Source of the DNA: Plantago ovata
Taxonomy: Eukaryota > Streptophyta > Magnoliopsida > Lamiales > Plantaginaceae
Length of the DNA: 64,000 nucleotides
Direction of reading: 5' to 3'
Assembly (NCBI GenBank): GCA_028274465.1
Contig: CM051457.1
Span: 14,249,097 to 14,313,096, forward strand
The notes beneath the pieces were generated by a model, which had not been told where the DNA came from, made no database searches, and saw only the letters and a list, made by a program, of their open reading frames with translations. Numbering within the stretch: position 1 is the first letter of the stretch; every line of letters begins with the position of its first letter. The translations under genes were made by a program, and so were the position numbers. This document shows, piece by piece, positions 54,534-64,000 of this stretch.

Positions 54534-56620
54534 ACACCAAATACAACTTCATATGGTTGTAACACCACATTTGGTGCTTCAAAGATCACGAACAAGTTTA
54601 CTTGCAAGAAGCCAATTTCGAAGACTCAGATTCAATTTTCATCAGAAACACCACATCAGCGCTTGTTGTAATTTTGTTGCTTTGATAATACTAGTTTTAA
54701 AAACTTCAATTGACTGAATGTTTCAGTCCTGACATGTTAGAATTATTCAATTTTACACTAGTTCGCATTGGTCTTATATATTTCATGTAGCAGTTGGTGT
54801 GGCTATAAGTACCCTTGATGTGGTTTTAAGTATCCAAGTTGTGGTTTAAGTACCCACTATTATCGTTCTAAGAGCTCAAGTTAAGATCTTAATGGACAAA
54901 GTAAACTTCATTAAAACTAAACAAATAAGAAACATACAATGGTTGCATATTAATTCCACTTAAAAACATACACAAACTAATTATCTTAAAAGCACTAATT
55001 GTTCAAATCATACAGTACTCCAAAATAACATCCAACATGCACACTTTGTCCAGCCAAAACACATTACACACCCCCTACTTCTTCGAAATCTTGCCGGTTC
55101 TTACCTTAACTTGCACTTTCTCAATCACTTGTTCAATTTTGCTCGGTTCTTTAGAATCTGAAACAATACTAGCTGCGACATGATACCAACAGTCGGAGCA
55201 TGCATCTTGTATACTAAAACCATAACAAGACGTGTTAAAACTATAATGTATACCCTTAAAACCATAGCATCATTGTTTAAAAACAATAACCAGAACATAC
55301 AATAGTATTATATTAAACCACAATGACAATTTTCTCCCAAGTACAAATCACAAACCAAAACAAAAAAAAAATAAAATAAAAAAAAAAAAAAAAAAACAAT
55401 ACGAAACTAGAAACTCTTAATCACAAATTAACGTCAATCCTTAATCGTGATATTCAATGTTTCAAGTAAATTGTCAATTACGTCCGGTTCTTCACCATCT
55501 TCTCTGACAGAGACAGCAATAGAGGCATCAACCTTGGCCTTTGATCTTAACTCTCTCCGAACAATAGGAACTACCTTTGATTTCTTCACAAACTTCTTCG
55601 TGGCCTTCGCAGGAACTTTCTCCCTCTTCTTTTTGACATTCACATGCTCTTTCTCATTCAGTTGATTCACAAGAACTACCTTTGATTTCTTAAAGTAAAG
55701 GCTTCACTTGATTCACTGCCAATAGCATCAACATCAAATTAATACCACACAAAAAAACAATTACAACCACACCAAGAGCCCTTAAACAAACAACAACAAA
55801 ATCACCCATAGAGCAATTCCAAAAACTCATTTATAAGCACACCTGATACACTCACAAGCATACCAAACTCCCTTAAAAACACACCAAACAACTTTTATAC
55901 CACACCAAAGAACACTTAAACTACACCAACCACCTGCATAGACCCTATCCCAACAACTTGAGTACCCCCTGTCCCAAGCACCTGAGTGCCACCGGTACCA
56001 GTACTTGTGCTCCCAACAAACTGTGTGTTTGTTGAAGCAAAGGCTTCAGTTGATTCGCTGCCTATAACATCAGTATGTGTGGGAGCAGTTTCAAGACTCT
56101 GAGAAGCTGCTACAAAAAAAGAAAACAAAAACACCAACATAAAATTATATTGCAACACCAAAAAAAACTACAACCACACCAAAAACCTTAAAATAGCAAC
56201 ATAAAGCAACAAAATATAACAACATCAAAAATTCATTTATAAAGAACACATACTGCACTTAAAGCATACCAACATAACTTGAAAACACACACAACACAAC
56301 TTTTATACCACACTAACAACACTTACAGCTAAGCCAAAAGACAACACAACAAAACCTTATAAGCACACCAAAAAAACTTAGAAGCACACCAAATAAACAA
56401 AACTAATAAACCTTAGAACCACACCAATAACACTTAAAACCACACCAACATCATTCATAACCATACCAGAGAAACTCGAGCACTATATATACAAAAAGCA
56501 GAAGTAGAATAACACAACAACTATAAGCATACCAAAAGACATTTAAAACCACACCAAATTCCGATATAAGCATACAGAAACACAGTACTAATACAAAACA
56601 ATTTTGAAAAACAGAAACAA
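53221..56620. repeat. Array of degenerate 'TGTGGTTTTAAG' words with mid-element orientation switch
   Basis: Between 53221 and about 54900 the plus strand has roughly 20 words like GTTATGGTTTTAAG, GTGGTTTTAAG and GTTGTGGTTTTAAG, spaced irregularly by 15 to 150 bases. From about 55200 to 56600 the plus strand shows the reverse complement instead (CTTAAAACCACACCAA, AAACCATAACA), often 20 to 40 bases apart. Counts are by eye. The words sit in noncoding parts of both transcription units of the Mutator-like element. Confidence 0.75.
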
Positions 56621-56825
56621 AGCATACTAATAAGCATACCACAAAAACAACACAAACAAACACCATACAAACAACCACCACATGCACTAAATCCATAAAA
56701 AAAAAAAAAAACCAACATATGTATGAAATCGGAGACATACCCTTACTGGAAGCAGCTTTCCTTACATACGTCCTCTTCGTTGCAGGTGGATCGGAAACAT
56801 CGGAAGAAACCTTCCTCTTCGCCAT
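55434..56825 (-). CDS. Accessory basic ORF of the Mutator-like element (exon structure uncertain)
   Basis: Minus-strand transcription unit starting in the right terminal repeat. First exon 56825-56741 (MAKRKVSSDVSDPPATKRTY, ending at GGGTATGT) joins in phase to 56109-55934, which is Thr/Gly-rich (TGTGGTQVLGTGGTQVV). A third, basic segment at 55670-55434 has NVKKKREKVPAKATKKFVKK and an acidic end. A block near 55690-55725 repeats GAATCAANTGAAGCCTTT from the second exon, so there is internal duplication. No family is recognised. Its position opposite the transposase is like that of mudrB in maize MuDR, but sequence kinship is not claimed. The link to the third segment is uncertain. Confidence 0.4.
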
Positions 56826-57100
56826 GTTCAATCACCAAAAACCCTAGATATTTGAAATCAGATCTGAGAAGATATGAAATTCAAACCCTAGATCTTTGAA
56901 AAAGGAAAAAACGATTCAGACAAAGGAGAATAACAACACGAATGGATAGATCGATCGATTAAATCACAGAGAACAACAAATTATGTAGTAGATAGATCGA
57001 TCGAATATCAGAGAAGAAGGAGAATTGGGGGAAAAACGATCTTAGAGAACGAACACACACAAAAAACGTTTTACTATGTGTTTTGTGTCTGTTCACTTAC

Positions 57101-57107
57101 TTTTATA
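57101..57107 (-). promoter_or_regulatory. TATA box in the right terminal repeat of the Mutator-like element
   Basis: TATAAAA on the minus strand within the right terminal repeat, pointing toward the accessory ORF. It mirrors the box in the left repeat. Confidence 0.45.
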
Positions 57108-57246
57108 TCACAAGGTGAACCGAGTTTTTTAAAATAAACCAGCCGGTTTATGGTTGAGCGAGATTTTGACCAAAACCACTGATTGAATCACAAAACCAGC
57201 CCTTTCCATCGTTTTAGGAAAGGCCGTCCTCTCCCTAGACTTTAGC

Positions 57247-57255
57247 AATTATATA
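57247..57255. repeat. Right 9-bp target duplication of the Mutator-like element
   Basis: AATTATATA, identical to 52580-52588. Confidence 0.8.
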
Positions 57256-57388
57256 TGTAAAATTCTAAAGCAAGTGGCATGGATAAACACGAGCGGATTC
57301 TTCTCCACGTATCCAACATTTTTCATCAACTCAACACTCGTCGCTTCACCTTATGGAATACTTGAAAGGAATTAAAACTGGATGGGAG

Positions 57389-57560
57389 TTATAAGGTTGT
57401 GCAATGGTGAAGGAGAGGTGAAGTTCGATCCTTGGCGGAGTCGGAGATATAAGGGGTATAAGATGAAACGTCGATTGAAAAGTCGTTAAAATTGCTCTGC
57501 TTTTGAAATGAAACTCTGTCAGGGAGTTAAGATTTTCTTCTACAGTGCTCTGAGGTTAAG
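57389..57560 (+). mobile_element. SINE-like fragment
   Basis: The head TTATAAGGTTGTGCAATGG and GTTCGATCC resemble pol III A and B boxes and match the head of the element at 28301. It lies between the Mutator-like element and the 3' end of the PIG-Q gene. Borders are uncertain. Confidence 0.35.
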
Positions 57561-57717
57561 TTAGAAGCTTAAACATATGATCAGTATAGCATGACTATGG
57601 ATACAGAGAGCAAAAATGAACCATGAAACTAACATTAAAAGGAACTCTTATACAGAATTCAGTCAAAACAGCCTCCTTAATTGAGAACGTAGTACTCCTA
57701 TGATTATGGGACTCGTT

Positions 57718-60700
57718 TCAATTCCACAAATCAGATGGCAGACCTTCCTTGCATGAATAGACCGCATTATAGCAAAGACGCCAGTATTCTTTCCACGGGA
57801 TTTCTATCCATGGCAATTTCGGAGGGAAGTCCAAATCAAGAGAACTTGGGATGCTGCATGTACAAGAGCACTAATTAACAGTTTGCATATTAAACGGAAA
57901 GCAATTTAGTATCCTTGATATCAGAATAGGCTGTGGAATCAGAGTCCGTGATCGCCATACCTTTTTCCTGAGAGAAGCCCGTAAGCTGATGTGGCGGTGG
58001 ATGACCAAGAGAATGCTGAAAAGATCCGCCTATAGTGAGGCCAGACTACTTCTCCTGAGTTGCAAAATTAAACACAAATTCAAGCATACATAAATGAAAA
58101 GCATTGGAGGACCATTGTGCATATGTAAAGATATCCTTCCCAAAGTTTAGCATGAAACATGCTCTGCATGGGAATGATGAAGTATGCTTGTATATCCTAG
58201 TAAACTACTGCATCATCTGAAGCCACATCCACACTAGAACACTGTAGTGACTATGCATGGTTCACAATATCCCGACAGCATGCATGAACTTTTCCATGTC
58301 TAAAGGTAATACACAATAATAATCTAGTTCAATATTCTGTAGAAGAGACCTAGAATCGTGTAGAGGTCAACAACTTCTTATCTCAGAATACAGTATTACA
58401 GAATGTGCGGAACTATCAGACGCAAACCACAAATTATCTGGTATGTAAGCTGAATGAAATCCCAGGATGATGTGTCACATAAAGAATGCGACCTTTTGAA
58501 GAGGATGACTAAATGATTGACCCATCGGTTTGCAACTTTAAATAACGAAGCCTGATCGTAAAAGTAAATCAAAGACCTAAAAGCAGTCCCAGATGAAGTC
58601 ACAGAGTAACGGCCAAAAGGAAATCAAGGAGTATCTTACCAGTTTCAGACACGTCATAAATTTCATAAGTTTGGCATCCAAAAAATATTACCTAAATTTA
58701 AGTAGTTGCTGCGAAGAAATGAAACCAGAAGAGTGGTTTCAATACTACTTGCAGAAGCAGTTTGTTGCAGCTTTCCAGAGCATGAAATATTTGTAATAGC
58801 AGCTTCATGATCAATGTGCGGGAATGATGCAACTTCAAACCATATCCCAGACGGAAATCTCTTCTTAGACTTCAACCAGAGAAAAATCTTAGCATATGGA
58901 GTGGCATGGATAAAAGAAATGGCAACCTCAACAGCTATGCAGGTAATGCACGCAGCAGTCTGCATAATAGTGAAAAAGATGTAGAAAGCGGAAGTAGTTG
59001 GCAGTAGAAGAAAATTGGGCGTAAGCAGGAGTGAACTGACAACATGTTGCTCCACAGAACAGTCATAGCTATCCAATCTGTGACGTAGAGGATTCCACTT
59101 CTTACCCCTGAAATCATTATGAAGATGCTGTTAATTGGACAGTGTTACCTTCATTTTCATATTAGCACCATTTGGACTGAAGCATAAAATTAAAGGTTTC
59201 AAAGGTTCATTCAAATCCATAAAAGATCTCCATGCATTATTTAACAGAAATGAATATGTAATTACAAAAACATTTAAATCTCTTGAAAATATCTTTTTCT
59301 ATGGATTCAAAGTTCAGTTATGCCATTGCTTTGCAGAATAACGTCAATTATTTCAGAAAGAACTTGACGAGTTTCTGTTTTAGTAGTACTAAATTATGTC
59401 TCTGGGACAAAACTTTGATCCATGAGTTGAGATTATAGTATCCCAAGTCCAAACATCAAGATTTTCAGCAGCATTTTCTCATAAACGTTTAGTATTTAAA
59501 TAGGGAAACAAAGTTAGAATTTGAATCAGAAAGCAACTTAATGTTGATCTCATAAACAAGCTACATTGATAGCAAAACACTATATAGGGAACTGTAAAAC
59601 AGATACGGAACAGAATATTTTATAGTAAAATAGTAAAATTCAGGTACGTAACGGACCATCTCATGACATTGATAAGCTTTTAATGAGGAAAAGCTACAAC
59701 AATGAAGTGCTAACTATTCACAAGACTGCGGACCAATTAAACAAGTTTCAAAGTAGAAAGCTATGCTCGTAGCATCTTAAGAACAAAACTACGTTGACAT
59801 ACATAACTAACCGGAGAAGACAAACGACAAAGCATTTCACCTGAAAAGACGCCATAACGCTGTAACTGCCTGAATTTGTGTTGAATAGAGAAGTGATAAG
59901 AACAAATGAAGAGTCAGGATATGCATGGTCACAAGAGAAATCATGTCAATGACTAGAGCTGCAGCAGTTGTTAAACCAAAAAGAATCCCACAGAGAGAGA
60001 GTCCTTTTGTGAAGTAGATCAAGAGAAATCCAACATATGCCCACAGAGTTGACCATATTTGTATAGCAGTCAGAGATATCATGCCTAAAACTCCTGCTAG
60101 CTCAGTATTTAACTTGAATCCTGCTGGATTTCCCATCAGCCATACACAACCAGTTCGCAACCAGTAATTCGTGATATCCAGAGCAACATTTGAAACCAAT
60201 AAACAAAAAGGTTCCGCCATACACCATAGTACAATTCCAAATATATTTCCTAGGAGAATATCAACCAAGGCACTGGACCACATTGAATGTTTCTGGAATG
60301 CAGCTTTTTCTTGAATATCCACACACGATGAGTACCTATACAGACATTAGACCCAAGAGCACCACCAACTTAGAGTATGAACCAGACATTGTATTTAATA
60401 GAAAGTGCCTTCTCTGAAGAGCACCGGAAGATTTTAAAGCTGTTAGAAACAACAAATTTAACTTTGTCAAATCACTGGTGGGTCGAGAATATTCAGCTTT
60501 ACTCCCCTTGTATTATAAACTAAAACTCAATTACACAGATAAATTATAAAGAGTGAAGGGTTATCAGATAAGACATATACTGCCTCAGTCTATTTATGTC
60601 TTATTCAACTTAACTCCCCTTGTATTATAAAATAAAACTCAATTACACAGATAAATTATAAAGAGCGAAGGGTTAGCAGATAAGACATAACATTGATGGC

Positions 60701-62998
60701 ACTGCCGTACTATCTATATGATTTACCTTCTCCTTGCACAATAGAACAAAACCCTTTTCTTTCAAACAGAAAAGAAACATAGCAGAATTATGGAGTCGCT
60801 TTATCCTTCCATCTGATGATTTAGTTCAATGTAAATATGTCGGTTCAGCTGAACAGTCATTCGAAAGGCTGTCTTAACGTTAGATGTGGTTAAAACTCAA
60901 TAATGCAAATTACGATCAATTTGGTATGTTTTACTATTCGGCACTTGGTGTTTCTGCCGAATACATGTATAGTACTTTTATAACTGAGCAGGTTTTCCGA
61001 GAAATATGTAAGCATGAGCTAAATTAAACTGAAAACATATGGCAACTAGCAATATTGTCAACAGAACCAGTTAATTATAATACCTTAGATCATGGTCCTC
61101 GGCAAATAGTGGCCAATACAACAGTTGACGGCAGCGGACATGGATATTTCGACATGTTTTGTTAAATACATTAGACAGCATGACAGTTATGCCAGGGCGG
61201 GAAAGCCATCCAGAAAGAGCATAGGAAGACAGAAGAATGATGTATATGAATGTTGATAGTGAAGCCACAGATACAGCAAATAGATTCCACACCACGGTAG
61301 TCGACCTGATAAGCAAATGACAAGGCTGTTACACTAATATATAAAATTTGTGTAAGATACAATTGTCTTAGTCTCGAGAGGTTACTTGCAGAAAATGCGA
61401 CGCAGAAGACCAAGTTCGGGATGACAATTGCCACCAAACAACACTTGAGCAGCATTAGCACTGTTGATTGCTCGAATGATAGTATCCTGTCACATGTAAA
61501 ATTGAGCTACCAACTCATATAAATGAATATAGAGATTTCAAAATTTAAGTTAGGGATCTTAACCAAATCAAGGAGTGGCTCTTCTTGGTGAAGGCTGTCA
61601 AACCACTTGGGGGTCTTATAAGATGTCCCTAGATCGGGATTAACCTGAACACCAAGGGAATAATGTTGACCAGCAAAAGTGGGTACTTCATATATTATTA
61701 CCTACAATTATTATAAGACCAAGTTAACCAGTATCATATAGCTAAGCAAAAGAAATAAACATATGCAGTACAGGTGAACAAGACTTACATACGTGAAGAT
61801 CGAACTTGAACATTGACTCGCCTTTCCAGTGTATATGATCCAATATAGGGATGCCATTGTGGCTTCTGGCAGTAGTCTTAGAATGACTATAAATAAGTTT
61901 GATCCACATGCTTTCTGGAGAAGCAAGTGTGCCTTGTTCCAAAGTCCCATTCAGTTTAGAGCATCCACAGCTCGAGCTCCCAGAATTACTGGAACAAACA
62001 TCTGAATATTGTCTATCTCTGGAGACATTATGTTTATCACTTCCAGATCCGACCAATGGGCCATTGTCACAGGAATGAAGATCACAACACCCCAGCAGAG
62101 AGAACTTGCAGTTATCCTGTAGAATTGCATGCATGTTTTTGCTTATCCCCCCTAGTAGTCCCTGATTGGGAGAGAACAGAAAGTAAACCATAATATATTA
62201 TGACAGGAGAGGCACGTATTTTATGATCCAAGGAAAACTGAAAATCCTGTCCTGCATTAAATACATCTATCAACTATGTTAAGTAGAGGCGCATAGGCAA
62301 CCATTAAGGTATAGATCTCGATTCTTAAAGTTTATCCAGTTCAACATAGGATATAAATGAAAGCCAACACCAACTGATAAGAAGCTCAAGGTTATTCCAA
62401 AAATGAAAACAAGGACATGTTCTACTTCTACCCAGTAGAGTGGATTCTCAACTCCGTGATTCAGCAACATATACAACAGCTTACAGCAGCAATTGTTATA
62501 ATATAAACAACAATTTTAAAGTAAAGTAGCTCAATTAGATGGTATCAAATACTAAATTGAGTTGTGCTAATATTCAGTAGACCAAAACATAATCCCCAAT
62601 TCACAAGCAGACACAATCTCAATACACTTCAAAAGATCCCCAGAAACTGTTTCAGATAATATGGTCTAATGACATGACTAAAATATCGACCTTACAGCCA
62701 AAAAAATAAGTGTGGGCGGGGGGGGGGGGGGGGGGGGATAAAACAAAACAAAAGAGCAAGCAGATCAAACATTCTGAATCTGACTGCAAAACTGAACCAG
62801 TAATACCTTTATGTCCGAGTATGAACAGATTCTTGAGCTAAGATTGCGCTCTTCGCAGGCGAAAGCGACCACAACATCAAATGAAGCATTGGAAGAGGGA
62901 ACGGACCATCCAAATAGGAAACAAGAGGGATCAGTGTTTGGGGTTAGATAGGTGAGGTTAGATGGCCACCATAGCCTGCACTTTCTTGTGCTTCCCAT
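57718..62998 (-). CDS. PIG-Q/GPI1, subunit of GPI-GlcNAc transferase (720 aa)
   Basis: Ten exons on the minus strand give 720 aa with consistent phases: 62998-62807, 62161-61793, 61701-61564, 61486-61386, 61305-61084, 60335-59841, 59107-58692, 58054-57961, 57853-57718. (Nine coordinates are listed; the second contains the longest disordered part, and a split there is not excluded.) The N terminus is RKCRLWWPSNLTYL. The Gpi1 core has several membrane helices with GNIFGIVLWCMAEPFCLL, TNYWLRTGCVWLMGNPAGFK, LTAIQIWSTLWAY, ALWRLFRGKKWNPLRHRLDS, VEQHVVSSLLLTPNFLLLPT and YGLLSGKS. PIG-Q stabilises the ER complex that adds GlcNAc to phosphatidylinositol, the first step of GPI-anchor synthesis. The early nodulin-like protein in this window would need such anchors. 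Confidence 0.9.
60501..60690. repeat. Direct repeat, 2 x 78 bp, in a PIG-Q intron
   Basis: 60501-60578 and 60613-60690 share ACTCCCCTTGTATTATAAA, AAAACTCAATTACACAGATA and GAAGGGTTA with few changes, separated by about 34 bases. This is a local duplication in the intron between exons 61305-61084 and 60335-59841. Confidence 0.85.
62717..62738. repeat. Poly-G tract in a PIG-Q intron
   Basis: A run of about 20 G, one of three long G runs in the window (also 1504-1516 and 1854-1871). Such tracts are unstable and difficult to sequence; the exact length is unreliable. Confidence 0.7.
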
Positions 62999-64000
62999 TT
63001 CTGCAATGCAGACAACGCTATTCCATATGCATCTACTCTTGAGGAAAAATGAACAACAACTGAGAATAGTGTAATGATAACAATGTAACCATTTCCCTTT
63101 ATCCTTGATATTGGGAAGAAAACTAGCAAAACAAAACCCACAGTGATATATTCAATCATCTAAAGTCATAGTACTCTTGCAATTAGGATTGTGAATGGGC
63201 ACCAGCCCAAGCAACTATGTACTGAAACCTGATCTGGGTAATTGACCCAGTCACCTTACTGGCCGAGGTTCAACCAGTTTAGCTCAGTAGGTTGGCCTTG
63301 ATGTCATCATAACCATGTATTACTACTATATACTGTATATGACAAACATTAGGAAGGACCACACCACTACCCAACCAACCTAAAAGTTGGTCAATTCTCA
63401 CATCCACCATGAATATGAGGAAGAACAGTATCACCACTTGAGCACACTCCTCTAGTTTGCACCCATTAAACCTTCTAACAAAAGTTATACTCGTCTTTCG
63501 TCTATAGCTAAGGGCTAATTTCACAAATGATACTCGTTTAGTCAAGTTATACACAAAAGATTCCCAACTTATTTATTATCATGAATGCCTACTCAAATAT
63601 CATTTTATTCCGGTGACAAGGGTATTCCGGTCTACTACTAGAATTACTGGCCTACTGCTCTTACTTACTTGTTTATGCCATTCAACAATAACATTCCAGC
63701 AAAACTGAAAACAAATTACAGCTGCTTTTTAATCCGGCAACAGTTATGAAAACGAAACAAAAATCAATCTGGACGCACTGCTTAAAAACTAACAAAGCCA
63801 TAAATGTCTGACAAACACAAATACACATAATCTAACTAACAAAGTCATGAATGTCTACCCATCATCTTCAAAAAATTGAATCAATCAATCATTCAATAGA
63901 GATTAAATATTATTGAAAATGGAACAACAGTTTGACAAATCAAGCAACTCTGTAAAAAGTAATCAACATCAATATTGGATACTGAAAGATCGAGACTGAG
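62999..64000. other. Upstream region of the PIG-Q gene
   Basis: Probably the leader and promoter of the PIG-Q gene, then AT-rich DNA to the window edge. The stretch 63180-63300 has GACCCAGTCACC-like GC-rich words that may come from an old repeat. No other gene is supported. Confidence 0.45.

Larger units (their letters stand above)
52589..57246. mobile_element. Mutator-like (FAR1/MURA-type) DNA transposon, 4,658 bp, decayed
   Basis: Bounded by a perfect 9-bp target duplication. The first 30 bases of each end align without gaps (about two-thirds identical, with exact CTTTCC and GG blocks) and similarity runs on for over 100 bases, including AAAGGRCTGGTTTT and AAAAAACTCGG. Each terminal repeat carries a TATA box (52709-52716 on +, 57101-57107 on -) that points inward. 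The left unit encodes a transposase fragment (54381-54533), the right unit a separate basic ORF (56825-55434 on -). The interior is filled by many degenerate copies of a 'TGTGGTTTTAAG' word. The transposase is broken, so the element is non-autonomous now. Confidence 0.8.

Noticed and set aside
56451-56740. Hydrophobic, Cys/Val-rich open frame on the minus strand (part of a 126-codon frame)
   Set aside because: Only the first 29 codons (56825-56741) look coding. The rest begins at a splice donor and is translated from the 'CTTAAAACCACACCAA'-type repeat array.
62279-62476. 65-codon hydrophobic frame within the PIG-Q gene
   Set aside because: It lies in the first intron, has no suitable splice sites in phase, and skipping it leaves a normal PIG-Q protein.

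Overview
The window is nuclear DNA of a flowering plant, almost certainly a eudicot. Genes carry many short GT-AG introns, noncoding DNA is AT-rich, and the gene families are plant-specific (wall-associated kinase, dirigent protein, CASP-like protein, early nodulin-like protein, FTSHI protease homolog, Cassandra retroelement). The species cannot be fixed from the sequence alone. All exon boundaries were derived by reading splice sites by eye and checking codon phase across every junction.

Layout from left to right. 45-3686 (-): a wall-associated receptor kinase broken by about five lesions. 4408-4728 (-): a small two-exon membrane protein. 5992-12387 (+): an 11-exon gene for a plastid FtsH-like AAA protein whose protease motif is lost (FTSHI2 type). 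13520-19600 (+): a locally duplicated cluster with an early nodulin-like (phytocyanin) gene, two defensin-like peptide genes and two copies of a small PAM2-motif ORF. The duplication junction fuses the PAM2 ORF to the 3' part of the nodulin gene, and a 901-bp LTR-like insertion splits one copy. 21261-25309 (+): an 11-exon MRS2/CorA magnesium transporter gene. 25787-27237 (-): a CASP-like four-helix membrane protein gene. 29130-33148 (-): nucleoporin NUP35. 36034-36444 (-): intronless histone H3.1. 36900-38514: TE remnants. 39586-40194 (-): intronless dirigent protein. 41542-41846: a Cassandra-type, 5S-rRNA-derived LTR. 42764-45139 (+): an 8-exon MATE transporter gene. 46386-48104 (-): a two-exon GATA factor gene. 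52589-57246: a complete but decayed Mutator-like element. 57718-62998 (-): PIG-Q/GPI1, a GPI-anchor synthesis subunit.

The intact genes are mostly unrelated housekeeping or accessory genes (plastid protein complex, magnesium transport, nuclear pore, chromatin, GPI anchor, detoxification, lignan/lignin-related coupling). FTSHI2, the CASP-like gene and NUP35 appear to keep an ancient gene order also known from Arabidopsis chromosome 3, with the duplicated cluster and the Mg transporter lying between them here.

The most unusual structures are three. The first is the Mutator-like element, which has a 9-bp target duplication, convergent transcription units that start in each terminal repeat (as in MuDR), and dozens of degenerate copies of a 'TGTGGTTTTAAG'-like motif whose orientation flips in the middle. 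The second is the tandem duplication with its chimeric junction. The third is the small PAM2 ORF.
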